Of a DNA stretch of 64,000 nt, positions 42,744-51,709 are shown piece by piece. The notes under the pieces are model-generated. The model saw only the letters and a list, made by a program, of their open reading frames with translations, was not told the DNA's origin and made no database searches. Position 1 is the first letter of the stretch. The number at the start of each line of letters is the position of its first letter. A program made the position numbers and the translations under genes. The stretch is from JBAXTZ01 sp037129925 (GTDB taxonomy: Bacteria; Bacillota; Negativicutes; JBAXTZ01): positions 1 to 64,000 of the forward strand of contig JBAXTZ010000003.1 of NCBI GenBank assembly GCA_037129925.1, written 5' to 3'.

Positions 42744-43977
42744 TATATTTTATTAATGCCAGAGTAGCATTATGTCCACCAAACCCAAAAGAATTTGTCA
42801 GCGCCGCTCGAACCACCATTTTCGCAGCTTTATTGGGAACATAATCCAAATCCATATCTTCATCAACTTTTTGAATATTCATTGTCGGCGGAACGATATC
42901 ATTCATAACAGTAAGCGCTGTAGCAATAAACTCAATTCCTCCTGACGCTCCGAGCAAATGACCTAACATCGACTTGTTCGAACTGACTTTCATTTCATAA
43001 GCATGCGCGCCAAATACTTTCTTAATCGCTTGTGTTTCGTTGCGATCATTTATCGGTGTGGACGTGCCGTGCGCATTAATATAATCAACATCATCAATAC
43101 CAAGACCGGCATCTTCCATTGCCAGTTCCATACATTTGGCAGCAATTGCGCCCTCCGGAGCCGGACTAGTAATATGATATGCATCAGCATTAGTGCCATA
43201 TCCGGCAAGTTCGCAATATATTCGTGCCCCCCGCGCCAGCGCGTGCTCAAGCGACTCTAGCACAACGACTCCGGCGCCTTCTCCAAGAACAAATCCGTCA
43301 CGATCAGAATCGAATGGACGCGATGCAGTTAGTGGATCATCGTTACGAGTCGACATTGCTTTCATATTTTCAAAACCGGCAATACATATCGGCGTTACTG
43401 CCGCTTCCGAACCACCAGCTACCATAACATCGGCGCTGCCGCGTTGAATAATCTTCATCGCTTCACCAATGGAATTAGTACCGCTCGCGCAGGCGGTAAC
43501 TATTGGAAAACACGGTCCCTGCAGACCAAAAATCATCGAAACCATACCGCTTGGCATACTGGGAATAATCATCGGAACCATTAGCGGGCTGACGCGCGAA
43601 TGTCCTTTGTCGAAAAGCTTTTTAAAATTATCGCCAAGCGTTATTATCCCGCCCATTCCAGTACCTACTAAAGTACCGATACGGGTTTTATCTTCACTAA
43701 CTAAATCGAGCTTGCTGTCATCAATTGCAAGTTTTGCAGCGGCAACTGCAAACTGGGTCACTCGATCCATGCGGCGTGCCTCTTTTTTGTCCATATACAG
43801 CGCTGGATCAAAATCTCGTACTTCCGATGCAATTTGCGTTGAATAGCCTTCCGGATCGAAAGCTGTGATTCGAGCGATTGACGACTTACCTGCCAAAAGA
43901 TTTTCCCAGCAAAGCTCATAGCCGATGCCAAGGGGCGTTACAGCGCCAAGTCCGGTAACTACTACACGTTTGTTCAT
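42736..43977 (-). CDS. fabF: 3-oxoacyl-ACP synthase II
   Basis: A 413-aa condensing enzyme for fatty-acid elongation. The catalytic Cys is in VTACASGTNSIGEA, and the two His residues are in NAHGTSTPIND and KSMLGHLLGASG. GGGAGG with a 4-nt spacer marks ATG 43977. A terminator and an inverted repeat lie between acpP and this gene, so fabF and rnc may be read partly from a promoter of their own. Confidence 0.96.
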   Translation of the reverse strand: MNKRVVVTGLGAVTPLGIGYELCWENLLAGKSSIARITAFDPEGYSTQIASEVRDFDPALYMDKKEARRMDRVTQFAVAAAKLAIDDSKLDLVSEDKTRIGTLVGTGMGGIITLGDNFKKLFDKGHSRVSPLMVPMIIPSMPSGMVSMIFGLQGPCFPIVTACASGTNSIGEAMKIIQRGSADVMVAGGSEAAVTPICIAGFENMKAMSTRNDDPLTASRPFDSDRDGFVLGEGAGVVVLESLEHALARGARIYCELAGYGTNADAYHITSPAPEGAIAAKCMELAMEDAGLGIDDVDYINAHGTSTPINDRNETQAIKKVFGAHAYEMKVSSNKSMLGHLLGASGGIEFIATALTVMNDIVPPTMNIQKVDEDMDLDYVPNKAAKMVVRAALTNSFGFGGHNATLALIKYNG

Positions 43978-44012
43978 CATTCCTCCCAAATTATCCTGAT
44001 ACTATATGTTAT

Positions 44013-44030
44013 TATTAGCTTACACTAATA
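44013..44030. promoter_or_regulatory. inverted repeat upstream of fabF, candidate operator
   Basis: TATTAG, 6-nt spacer, CTAATA. Its TTAG...CTAA arms loosely resemble the FapR operator of other Firmicutes, but the centre does not match. No fapR gene is in the window. Confidence 0.35.
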
Positions 44031-44034
44031 TAAT

Positions 44035-44063
44035 TTAAAAAAGAAAGCCTCGCAAAGCGAGGC
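44035..44063 (-). terminator. terminator after acpP
   Basis: GCCTCGC, 3-nt loop, GCGAGGC then TTTCTTTTTT on the minus strand. It limits the acpP-side transcript before fabF. Confidence 0.85.
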
Positions 44064-44069
44064 AGAGGC

Positions 44070-44303
44070 TTACGCCTTTTTCTCATCAATTAATTTTACT
44101 GCGTCTTTTATTGCTTTGATTTTTTCTGCCTCGTCATCAGGGAGTTCAATTTCAAACTTCTCTTCAAACGCCATCATCAATTCAACAATATCCAACGAAT
44201 CAGCGCCTAAATCATCAATGAAAGTTGATTCCATCGTGATATCATCGGCTTTAATTGTAAGTTGCTCAGCAACTATAGTTCTTACTTGATCAAACGTTGA
44301 CAA
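44070..44303 (-). CDS. acpP: acyl carrier protein
   Basis: A 77-aa acidic carrier protein. DDLGADSLDIVELM holds the serine that receives 4'-phosphopantetheine. Of two starts, a GTG sits directly on AGGAGG while TTG at 44303 is 8 nt from it and gives the usual N-terminus STFDQVRTIV, so TTG is preferred. Confidence 0.95.
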   Translation of the reverse strand: MSTFDQVRTIVAEQLTIKADDITMESTFIDDLGADSLDIVELMMAFEEKFEIELPDDEAEKIKAIKDAVKLIDEKKA

Positions 44304-44335
44304 ATCATTCACCTCCTTTAACGTTCATTAGTATA

Positions 44336-45079
44336 TTACATTACCATTCCGCCGTCAACATTTATGACTTGCCCAGTAATATAACTTGCAAAATCCGAAG
44401 CCAGAAAGCCTGCCAGATGCGCGACATCATCAGATTTACCCAATCTGGCCAAAGGTATTTGTGAAACCAGCTGTTCAACTACTTTTTCGTTAAGATCAGC
44501 GGTCATGTCGGTTGAAATAAATCCTGGAGCAATGGCATTTACCCGAATATTTCTAGCGGCAAGTTCCTTTGCCAAGGACTTAGTCAAACCAATAACTCCG
44601 GCTTTTGCCGCTGCGTAATTTGCCTGCCCGGCATTGCCAATTTGTCCAATAACTGATGTCATATTTATTATACACCCTGAACGTTGTTTCATCATCGGTT
44701 TGACAACGGCTTTACAACAATTATACACACCGGTAAGATTGGTATTAATTACTGCATTCCATTCTTCCTGCTTCATACGCATTAACAAATTATCTCTGGT
44801 TATTCCGGCGTTGTTAACAATAATATCCACTCTGCCAAAGCGTTCGATTGTCGCTGCAATCATTGCTTCACAAATAGCGCTGTCGGCGACATCACCTTGA
44901 AACAAAAGTACTTCGACGCCTAGCGCTTCCGCGGCATTTTTACTCTCCTCGGCAGCTACAATATTACCCGCGTAATTTATCACAATGTTCGCACCAAGCG
45001 CAGCTAAGCGCATAACCACCGCTCGCCCGATTCCGCGCGAGCCGCCGGTAACAACGGCGACTTTATTATCTAATCGCAT
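44336..45079 (-). CDS. fabG: 3-oxoacyl-ACP reductase
   Basis: A 247-aa short-chain dehydrogenase using NADPH. VTGGSRGIGRA is the cofactor loop and NNAG the structural motif. The catalytic Ser, Tyr and Lys are in MTSVIGQIGNAGQANYAAAK, and the C-terminal GQVINVDGGMVM is typical of FabG. Its start overlaps the fabD stop by 10 nt, with GGAGG inside fabD. Confidence 0.96.
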   Translation of the reverse strand: MRLDNKVAVVTGGSRGIGRAVVMRLAALGANIVINYAGNIVAAEESKNAAEALGVEVLLFQGDVADSAICEAMIAATIERFGRVDIIVNNAGITRDNLLMRMKQEEWNAVINTNLTGVYNCCKAVVKPMMKQRSGCIINMTSVIGQIGNAGQANYAAAKAGVIGLTKSLAKELAARNIRVNAIAPGFISTDMTADLNEKVVEQLVSQIPLARLGKSDDVAHLAGFLASDFASYITGQVINVDGGMVM

Positions 45080-46014
45080 TTGACCTCCTTGAGCGTTTCG
45101 ACCATTTTCAATATCGAAGCTTCGTCCTCGATACCAAGCGCAGTAATATGCGGCGTCATTTTTTTCATAAAACCTGAAAGCGGACCAGCGCCCACTTCAA
45201 TTACAAAATCAACGCCCAAACTTGAAATTCTGGCAACGCTATCTTCCCATAGTACTGGCGATGCTACTTGGTGAACCAATTTGGCTTTCAAAGTTGCCGC
45301 ATTGGTAGCCGCTTGCGCGTCAACATTACTAACTATCGGCACTAGCGAATCAGAAAAACTAACACCAGCCAAAACTTTTTCCAGTTTTTCAGCGGCCGGT
45401 TTCATCAACAAGCTATGAAACGGTGCGCTAACCGGCAAAATAAGCGCCCTGCGCGCGCCGGCAGCTTTCAATTCTTCACATGCCTGCTTTACCGCCGCTG
45501 TAATACCGGCAATTACTATTTGACCAGGCATATTAAAATTTACTGCTTGTACTAAACCGATTTCTCCGGTAATTTTAGCGCATATTTCAATTATTTTGTC
45601 CCGATCCAAGCCGATAATAGCTGCCATAGCGCCTTCACCGGCAGGAACAGCTTCCTGCATAAATTCGCCTCTGGCTCTAACTGTCTTTACCGCGTCAGCA
45701 AAACTCAGAACCTTGCCAGCTACTAAAGCTCCATATTCGCCCAAACTATGTCCGGCAGCGCAATACGGTTTTACGCCTAGTTCTTCGAGTACTGCAAGCG
45801 CTGCAACACTAACCGTTAATAGCGCGGGTTGCGTATTGCAGGTCAACTTCAGATCTTCTTCAGGACCGTTAAAGCACATATCAGATATAGAAAAGCCAAG
45901 AGCCCTGTCCGCTTCTTCAAAAACAGCTCGGGCTACGGGATATTTATCAAACAAATCCTTACCCATACCAACTTTCTGAGCGCCTTGCCCAGGAAAAAGA
46001 AAAGCAATTTTCAC
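45070..46014 (-). CDS. fabD: malonyl-CoA:ACP transacylase
   Basis: A 314-aa enzyme loading malonate onto ACP. FLFPGQGAQ opens the protein, GHSLGEYGAL contains the nucleophile Ser, and the catalytic His is in SAPFHSLLM. The start is GTG at 46014 behind AGGAGG. The genes plsX, fabH and fabK that usually precede fabD in Firmicutes are absent here; instead a promoter and a terminator separate it from rpmF. Confidence 0.95.
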   Translation of the reverse strand: MKIAFLFPGQGAQKVGMGKDLFDKYPVARAVFEEADRALGFSISDMCFNGPEEDLKLTCNTQPALLTVSVAALAVLEELGVKPYCAAGHSLGEYGALVAGKVLSFADAVKTVRARGEFMQEAVPAGEGAMAAIIGLDRDKIIEICAKITGEIGLVQAVNFNMPGQIVIAGITAAVKQACEELKAAGARRALILPVSAPFHSLLMKPAAEKLEKVLAGVSFSDSLVPIVSNVDAQAATNAATLKAKLVHQVASPVLWEDSVARISSLGVDFVIEVGAGPLSGFMKKMTPHITALGIEDEASILKMVETLKEVKCD

Positions 46015-46049
46015 GAGATTCCTCCTGTGTCATGTTATTTAATAAAATC

Positions 46050-46079
46050 ATATTAGCATAGATTAACCTAAAATATCAA
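46050..46079 (-). promoter_or_regulatory. promoter of the fabD-fabG-acpP operon
   Basis: TTGATA (46074-46079), 18-nt spacer, TAATAT (46050-46055) preceded by TGC, an extended -10. Confidence 0.65.
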
Positions 46080-46080
46080 G

Positions 46081-46104
46081 AAAAAAGGCGAGCTTACGCC
46101 CGCC
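46081..46104 (-). terminator. terminator after rpmF
   Basis: GGCGGGC, 4-nt loop, GCTCGCC followed by six T on the minus strand. Confidence 0.75.
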
Positions 46105-46118
46105 ATAAATCTGTTACT

Positions 46119-46295
46119 TTATTCAGCAACTACAACTGCTTTGCCGTTATAATGTCCACATTCTGGACATACACGGTGTGGCATTTTTACCTGATGACAC
46201 TGCGGACAACTAACTAGATTTGGAACTTCTAATTTCCAATTTGCTCGTCTTTTATCGCGACGCGCCTTAGATGTCTTTCGCTTTGGTACTGCCAT
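46119..46295 (-). CDS. rpmF: 50S ribosomal protein L32, zinc-ribbon form
   Basis: A 58-aa ribosomal protein missed by length-limited gene calls. It begins MAVPKRKTSKARRDKRR and has a four-Cys zinc ribbon, SCPQCHQ and VCPECGHYNG. GGAGG precedes the ATG. It follows yceD by 39 nt in the conserved yceD-rpmF pair. Confidence 0.95.
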   Translation of the reverse strand: MAVPKRKTSKARRDKRRANWKLEVPNLVSCPQCHQVKMPHRVCPECGHYNGKAVVVAE

Positions 46296-46334
46296 TTTAG
46301 CACCTCCTTGTAGCTATATGCCTTACCCGAAAGG

Positions 46335-46832
46335 CTAATTATTTATCAACTTTGCAAGCTTGGCAAATTGCGGGTTAATCTTGTCTTCGCCACAACGGCA
46401 CTGCCTTTCATTGAAATTACTACCGCACTCCGAGCACAAACCTTTGCACACGTCTTTGCACAATAACTTCACGGGTATATTGATATGAATGTTTTCTAGC
46501 ACTGCAACTGATAAATCTGCCACGTTGTCTCGAATTACGAAAACATCGTCGCCATCAGTAGGCTCATTATGCACAAATTTTTCAGCAAATTCAATTTCAT
46601 AGCAATGTTCGAATTTATCTAAGCATCTGTCGCATTCACTGGCTGCGCTAAATTTAATTATTCCGGTAACAACGTACGACTCAAAATCATTTTTAACCTG
46701 CCCCGAAATTAGAATATCTGAGATAATCGAAATCTTATTATCCAAGAACCCTAACTGTTCCGAAGTAGTTAGCATTGAAAAATCAATGCTCTCGTCGCGT
46801 TTACCAATAATACTTCCAATATCAATCTTCAA
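46335..46832 (-). CDS. yceD: YceD/DUF177 family protein
   Basis: A 165-aa protein of the DUF177 family, encoded with rpmF in nearly all bacteria and connected to 23S rRNA accumulation in some. Two Cys pairs are visible: CDRCLD in the middle and CKGLCSECGSNF with RQCRCGED at the end, implying metal binding. The longer frame to 46883 overlaps a consensus promoter, so the TTG at 46832, preceded by AGGTGG and giving LKIDIGSI, is the likely start. Confidence 0.88.
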   Translation of the reverse strand: MKIDIGSIIGKRDESIDFSMLTTSEQLGFLDNKISIISDILISGQVKNDFESYVVTGIIKFSAASECDRCLDKFEHCYEIEFAEKFVHNEPTDGDDVFVIRDNVADLSVAVLENIHINIPVKLLCKDVCKGLCSECGSNFNERQCRCGEDKINPQFAKLAKLINN

Positions 46833-46854
46833 CAGTTCCACCTGCACCTGATAT

Positions 46855-46883
46855 ATTATATTCACGTGATGAACAAAAGTCAA
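46855..46883 (-). promoter_or_regulatory. sigma-A promoter of yceD-rpmF
   Basis: TTGACT (46878-46883), 17-nt spacer, TATAAT (46855-46860). The leader before the TTG start is about 15 nt. Confidence 0.85.
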
Positions 46884-46892
46884 CCAAAATAA

Positions 46893-48098
46893 TCATTCCA
46901 CTAGCGGCGCGCAAATATCTCTGGTGTCGCGGGCGATAACTAGTTCTTCATTAGTCGGTATGACAAATATCTTAACTTTGCTACCTTCGACACTAATCTC
47001 CTGCGCCTTGCCGCGCACATTGTTCCGCACTTCATCAATGCGCGTTCCAAGATACTCTAATCCATTACAAATCATATCACGCATCTCAATTGAGTTTTCA
47101 CCAAGGCCAGCTGTAAATACAATCGCATCCACTCCGCCCATAATTGCCACATAAGCACCGATATATTTGCGTACCTCGCCTGAGAACATATCCAGCGCCA
47201 ATTGCGCGCGCTCATTACCTTCTTTGGCAGCCTTTTCGATATCGCGAAAATCCGAAGATACTCCGGAAATACCCAATACTCCGGATTTTTTGTTCATGAT
47301 ATTGTCAACTTCTTCAAGTGTCATACCGGTTTTTTTCATCATATACACTGGAATAGCCGGGTCGATGTCGCCGCAACGGGTTCCCATGATCAAGCCTTCT
47401 AATGGCGTAAAGCCCATACTGGTCATTATCGAACGACCATATTTTACTGCCGCGATACTTGCTCCGTTGCCAAGATGACAGGTGATGATTCGCAAATCGC
47501 TAGCGTGTTTTCCCATCAAATCTCCGCAACGTTGCGAAACATATTTGTGGGAAGTGCCATGAAAGCCATAACGGCGGATACCATATTTTGTATAAGCTTC
47601 GTACGGCAAGCCATATAAGAATGCTGCTTTAGGCATTGTTTGATGAAAAGCCGTATCAAAAACGCCTACTTGAGGCACTTTCGGCATAAGCTCTTTGCAG
47701 GCATTTATTCCCACAATGTTCGGCGGATTGTGCAGCGGCGCCATCTCTACACATTCCTCAAGCGCGCGCATAACTTCTGAAGTTATTAGCACCGAACTGG
47801 CGAACTTTTCGCCGCCATGAACAACACGATGACCGATAGCGGATATTTCATCCATGCTTTTAATTACGCCGTGTTTTTCGCTTATTAAAGCCGCCATCAC
47901 CATTTGAAGGGCAACGGCATGGTTCGGAATATCCGCCGCAATTTCAATTTTATCCAGTTCGCCTGGACAATGAGTTAATATCGATCCATCCATGCCGATA
48001 CGTTCGATTAAGCCTTTAGCCAAAACAGTTTCATCGGTCATGTCAAACAATTGATACTTTAACGATGAGCTTCCGCAGTTAATGACGAGTACTTTCAT
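46893..48098 (-). CDS. ackA: acetate kinase
   Basis: A 401-aa ASKHA-fold kinase making ATP from acetyl phosphate. VINCGSSSLKYQLFD, VVHGGEKF, FHGTSHKYVS and ITCHLGNGASIAA are the family motifs with substrate- and nucleotide-binding residues. No pta gene is adjacent; the pduL gene 3.6 kb away can supply acetyl phosphate. GGAGG precedes the ATG, and a TATAAT-like -10 lies about 30 nt upstream without a clear -35. Confidence 0.96.
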   Translation of the reverse strand: MKVLVINCGSSSLKYQLFDMTDETVLAKGLIERIGMDGSILTHCPGELDKIEIAADIPNHAVALQMVMAALISEKHGVIKSMDEISAIGHRVVHGGEKFASSVLITSEVMRALEECVEMAPLHNPPNIVGINACKELMPKVPQVGVFDTAFHQTMPKAAFLYGLPYEAYTKYGIRRYGFHGTSHKYVSQRCGDLMGKHASDLRIITCHLGNGASIAAVKYGRSIMTSMGFTPLEGLIMGTRCGDIDPAIPVYMMKKTGMTLEEVDNIMNKKSGVLGISGVSSDFRDIEKAAKEGNERAQLALDMFSGEVRKYIGAYVAIMGGVDAIVFTAGLGENSIEMRDMICNGLEYLGTRIDEVRNNVRGKAQEISVEGSKVKIFVIPTNEELVIARDTRDICAPLVE

Positions 48099-48155
48099 AA
48101 AAATAAAACCCTCCGACTTATTATATTAGTAATTTCATAGTAATAATTCGTGCTA

Positions 48156-49079
48156 TCAACAAAAAATTCCTGCAATATCACGAGAATTTTTAAAATGTTT
48201 TTTTGCGCACAAGCTAAGAACGTCTTCGCCGCGATCTTTTAAAATTTTAGCTGCATAATGAGTAACATGACCGGCAGCACCTTTAGGTAATGTCAATGAC
48301 AATTCGTCATTTAACGCTCCAAGACCCTGCAAAAAATTGGCACGAGCTAAAATCGATGCTGCTGCAACTGCAATATCACTCTCGGCTTTGGGAATGTTAA
48401 TAAGCTTTACACAGTTTGGCAACTTAAACCACTTTCCGAGCGCCGTGTCAGTCGCAAACCGATCGACTATGAATTTTTCGATATCCGGTCGCTGCGCAAA
48501 TATTTCCTGCGCCACTTGGGCATGTAATTGAGCCAGTAAATCGTTCAAATTGTAACCGTGCTTGGTTAAATCGGCATACTTTTCATTATATTCGCTGGGA
48601 AATATTGTTGCTTCAGCAAAACAAACATGGGTTATTTTTTTTATCTTCGCTGCTAAGAAAGTTACTTTCTCATCGTCGAGTTTCTTACAATCGCGCACAC
48701 CTATTTCAGCGAGCAGAGCCGCGCCGATTTTATCAACTCCTATCGCTGCTACTGCCAGTGGCCCAAAATAATCACCCTTGCCGGCCTCGTCTGAACCAGC
48801 CCATACCGAAACGGGATCGGCTGATTTCAAAGCTCCAATTACATTGGGTATCTTTTGGCTGGAAGCGAAATTTTGCAACGATCTTTTCAATTCCGAATCA
48901 GCTCCGCCAATAACAACGCTAACGCCTTTTTTGCCTTGATATACGTTAATGCTAACTATTGCATCAGCCTGACTTATTTTTAATTGCACCCCGTAGTTGA
49001 TTGGTTTTTCAGCAAAAACCGCTAATCCATTACTATGAGAATAATCTTTTATCAATTTGATTTTTTCGGCAATATTCAC
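48156..49079 (-). CDS. rnhC: ribonuclease HIII
   Basis: A 307-aa type 2 RNase H that removes RNA from RNA-DNA hybrids. The N-terminal TBP-like domain is followed by the catalytic domain with GSDEAGKGDYFGPL, the HIII signature, and further acidic residues in DCKKLDDE and IVDRFA. The kor terminator overlaps longer start options, so GTG at 49079, preceded by GAGAG, is chosen. Found chiefly in Firmicutes and a few other groups. Confidence 0.92.
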   Translation of the reverse strand: MNIAEKIKLIKDYSHSNGLAVFAEKPINYGVQLKISQADAIVSINVYQGKKGVSVVIGGADSELKRSLQNFASSQKIPNVIGALKSADPVSVWAGSDEAGKGDYFGPLAVAAIGVDKIGAALLAEIGVRDCKKLDDEKVTFLAAKIKKITHVCFAEATIFPSEYNEKYADLTKHGYNLNDLLAQLHAQVAQEIFAQRPDIEKFIVDRFATDTALGKWFKLPNCVKLINIPKAESDIAVAAASILARANFLQGLGALNDELSLTLPKGAAGHVTHYAAKILKDRGEDVLSLCAKKHFKNSRDIAGIFC

Positions 49080-49092
49080 GGCTCTCGCTTTC

Positions 49093-49122
49093 AAACAAAC
49101 AACCTCGGCTAAAGCCAAGGTT
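49093..49122 (-). terminator. terminator of the surE-kor operon
   Basis: AACCTTGGCT, 2-nt loop, AGCCGAGGTT (one mismatch) followed by GTTTGTTTG on the minus strand, 11 nt past the korC stop. Confidence 0.75.
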
Positions 49123-49132
49123 GTCAGATTCT

Positions 49133-49666
49133 TTATTTCACTGCTGCTGCGCCACAGGCAAATGCCTGTTTATTTATTTCGATTAAGTCCGGTTTTGCCG
49201 CAAATTTTTTCTCAAAAGCCAGAATCAACGATTCCGGTTTTATCATCGGCACAACTTTCAACAGCGCTCCTAACATAACAATGTTTGCTGTCTTAGCATT
49301 GTTAAGTTCAGCTGCGATATCATTGGCCGCTACACCGTAAAACTTAACGTCTGTTCGCTTTTGCAACCGGTCAACAATAGATGTGTTCGTCAAAACTATA
49401 CCATTAATTGCTAACATTGGCTCAAATTTGTCGATTGAAGGATTATTCATCGCTACCAACACTTGCGGTACACTGACTAACGGGTTCCCAATGACTGATT
49501 CAGAAATTATCACCGCGCAGTTTGCCGTTCCACCGCGCATTTCCGGTCCATAGGACGGCATAAACGATACGTGTTTACCTTCTAACATGCCGGCATATGC
49601 CAACAATTGTCCGATTATCATTACGCCTTGACCGCCAAACCCTGATATAACTACTTCATACGTCAT
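49133..49666 (-). CDS. korC: 2-oxoacid:ferredoxin oxidoreductase, gamma subunit
   Basis: A 177-aa subunit of the oxoglutarate-type oxidoreductase, which decarboxylates a 2-oxoacid to acyl-CoA and reduces ferredoxin. The Rossmann-like SGFGGQGVMIIGQLLAYAG start and SYGPEMRGGTANC are family marks. The start overlaps korB's stop by 4 nt, with AGGAGG. Last gene of the kor set. Confidence 0.93.
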   Translation of the reverse strand: MTYEVVISGFGGQGVMIIGQLLAYAGMLEGKHVSFMPSYGPEMRGGTANCAVIISESVIGNPLVSVPQVLVAMNNPSIDKFEPMLAINGIVLTNTSIVDRLQKRTDVKFYGVAANDIAAELNNAKTANIVMLGALLKVVPMIKPESLILAFEKKFAAKPDLIEINKQAFACGAAAVK

Positions 49667-50415
49667 TTCGCGGCCTCCTCAAAGTCCTTATATACGCCGA
49701 GCGGATAGTAAGGTATCATATTTTTTTGCAACCAGTCAAATGAAACAATCGGTGTAAGTCCCCAATTAGTCGGACAAGTTGAAAGAACTTCCACTAAGGA
49801 GTACCCGATTCCCTCTATTTGACATTTGAATGCCCGTTTAATAGCTTCTTTAGCCTTGACCATATTGGCCGGTGTGTCTACCGACACCCTCGCAATATAC
49901 TTAGCTCCGTCAAGTGTAGCCAGCATCTCGGCAACTCGAATTGGGAAGCCTGCCGATTTAACATCCCGTCCATAGGGTGAAGTAGTTGTTTTCTGCCCGG
50001 GTAACGAAGTGGGCGCCATTTGACCACCGGTCATTCCATAAACCGTATTGTTTATGAAAATGGTCGTGATTTTTTCACTGCGCGCTGCGGCATGAACAAC
50101 TTCTGCAGTTCCAATCGAAGCCAAATCACCATCGCCCTGATAAGAAAATACAACCGCTTCCGGATGCACTCGCTTAATGCCGGTAGCAACTGCCGGCGCC
50201 CGGCCGTGAGCGGCCTGCTGAAAGTCACAGGTAAAATAGTTTTGAGCGAGTACCGCGCAACCAACCGGTGAAACACCAATTGTTTTATCGGCCACTCCTA
50301 GCTCCTCTAAAGCTTCCGCAACCAGTCGGTGAATTATTCCGTGAGCGCACCCCGGACAATAATGAGTATAATTTTCACTCAACAAGCTCGGCCGGCCAAA
50401 TACTTTTTTCTCCAT
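49663..50415 (-). CDS. korB: 2-oxoacid:ferredoxin oxidoreductase, beta subunit (TPP-binding)
   Basis: A 250-aa subunit carrying thiamine diphosphate. CPGCAHGIIHRL is the N-terminal cluster-associated motif. YQGDGDLASIGTAE with NNTVYGMTGGQ forms the GDG...N cofactor site. As in other oxoglutarate-type enzymes, the ferredoxin domain is a separate small protein (korD). Confidence 0.94.
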   Translation of the reverse strand: MEKKVFGRPSLLSENYTHYCPGCAHGIIHRLVAEALEELGVADKTIGVSPVGCAVLAQNYFTCDFQQAAHGRAPAVATGIKRVHPEAVVFSYQGDGDLASIGTAEVVHAAARSEKITTIFINNTVYGMTGGQMAPTSLPGQKTTTSPYGRDVKSAGFPIRVAEMLATLDGAKYIARVSVDTPANMVKAKEAIKRAFKCQIEGIGYSLVEVLSTCPTNWGLTPIVSFDWLQKNMIPYYPLGVYKDFEEAAK

Positions 50416-50416
50416 A

Positions 50417-51484
50417 CTACACCGCCTTGCTAACGCGAATTATTTCTTTAATCATTTGATCGACAGTTGGAATCACGCCGCCCATTTTACCACACAGATA
50501 TACCGGCCGGCGATTGACTACCGCAAGCATTACATCCTCAATCATCTGCCCTGCGCTCATTTCGGCTACCAAAAACTTTTTAGCGGTCGGTATCAAATTT
50601 TGTATTGCCATATACGGAAACGGCCATAACGTTATCGGCCGTAACAACCCGACACGTAATCCTTCTGCACGCAGTTTGTCGATAGCGCCATGAGCAATTC
50701 GAGACATTATTCCATAGCCTACCACCACAATATCTGCATCTTCAGTCAAATATGAGTCAAACCTAACCTCATTACTGGTAATAGTCGCAAATTTACCCTG
50801 AAGTTCAACATTGTATTTTTCCAGTTCTTCAGCCTGCAAAAACAATGAATTTACAACATTTGGTCCGCCTGAAGTTCGCTTGGCGCGGGTAGTAGTTGCC
50901 CATTTGCTTTTATCGATATTATGCTCAATAGCTTTAGGCAAAATTGCCGGTTCCATCATTTGACCAATGGCTCCGTCACCAAGAATCATCACCGGAGTGC
51001 GATATTTGTCGGCTAAGTCAAAAGCTTCGATAGTTAAATCGATCATCTCCTGAACACTGTTTGGCGCCAATACTATTAATCGATAGTCACCGTGTCCGCC
51101 ACCTTTTGTAGCCTGGAAATAATCAGCCTGCGATGCCTGGATTGTTCCGAGTCCTGGTCCGCCACGCATAATGTTTACGATAACCGCCGGCAATTGCGCC
51201 GCCGCAATATAAGAAATCCCCTCTTGTTTTAGACTGATTCCCGGACTTGAACTCGATGTCATAACCCGGGCTCCCGCGCCTGCAGCGCCATAAACCATAT
51301 TGATGGCTGCCACTTCTGACTCCGCTTGTACAAACGTGCCATTTACTTTCGGCATTCTTCTGGCCATATACTCGGTAATTTCGGTCTGTGGCGTAATCGG
51401 GTAACCAAAGTAATGCCGGCAACCTGCAATAACAGCTGCTTCAGCAATTGCCTCATTACCTTTCATTAATACTTTTTCTGCCAT
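50417..51484 (-). CDS. korA: 2-oxoacid:ferredoxin oxidoreductase, alpha subunit
   Basis: A 355-aa subunit with the pyrimidine-binding domain: GNEAIAEAAVIAGCRHYFGYPITPQ-type start and TSSSSPGISLKQEGISY central motif. GGGGTG with a short spacer selects ATG 51484. The conserved order is korD, korA, korB, korC. The residue pattern favours 2-oxoglutarate or branched-chain oxoacids, not pyruvate, but specificity is not certain. Confidence 0.92.
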   Translation of the reverse strand: MAEKVLMKGNEAIAEAAVIAGCRHYFGYPITPQTEITEYMARRMPKVNGTFVQAESEVAAINMVYGAAGAGARVMTSSSSPGISLKQEGISYIAAAQLPAVIVNIMRGGPGLGTIQASQADYFQATKGGGHGDYRLIVLAPNSVQEMIDLTIEAFDLADKYRTPVMILGDGAIGQMMEPAILPKAIEHNIDKSKWATTTRAKRTSGGPNVVNSLFLQAEELEKYNVELQGKFATITSNEVRFDSYLTEDADIVVVGYGIMSRIAHGAIDKLRAEGLRVGLLRPITLWPFPYMAIQNLIPTAKKFLVAEMSAGQMIEDVMLAVVNRRPVYLCGKMGGVIPTVDQMIKEIIRVSKAV

Positions 51485-51497
51485 ATTCACCCCTACC

Positions 51498-51701
51498 CTA
51501 TTTATATACTTCAATTGCTACGTCCGGACAAGTTCGACCACACAAAGCACAGCCAATACACTGGCTTTCATCTATGCACTCAGCTGGATTGTAACCTTTA
51601 GCATTAAAGACTTTCGATAATGCCATTATTTTCTTTGGACAAGCTCGCGTGCATAAAGCACAACCTTTGCAACGATTTGCATCAACTATAACTCTAGGCA
51701 T
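51498..51701 (-). CDS. korD: 2-oxoacid:ferredoxin oxidoreductase ferredoxin-like subunit
   Basis: A 67-aa protein with two [4Fe-4S] motifs, CKGCALCTRACP and CIGCALCGRTCP. It passes electrons from the KorAB site to ferredoxin. AGGAGG precedes the ATG; it lies 8 nt after pduL and 13 nt before korA. Confidence 0.93.
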   Translation of the reverse strand: MPRVIVDANRCKGCALCTRACPKKIMALSKVFNAKGYNPAECIDESQCIGCALCGRTCPDVAIEVYK

Positions 51702-51709
51702 AACACCTC

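Noticed and set aside
46833..46883. Longer YceD start upstream of the TTG
   Set aside because: The extra codons overlap a consensus promoter whose transcript begins after them.
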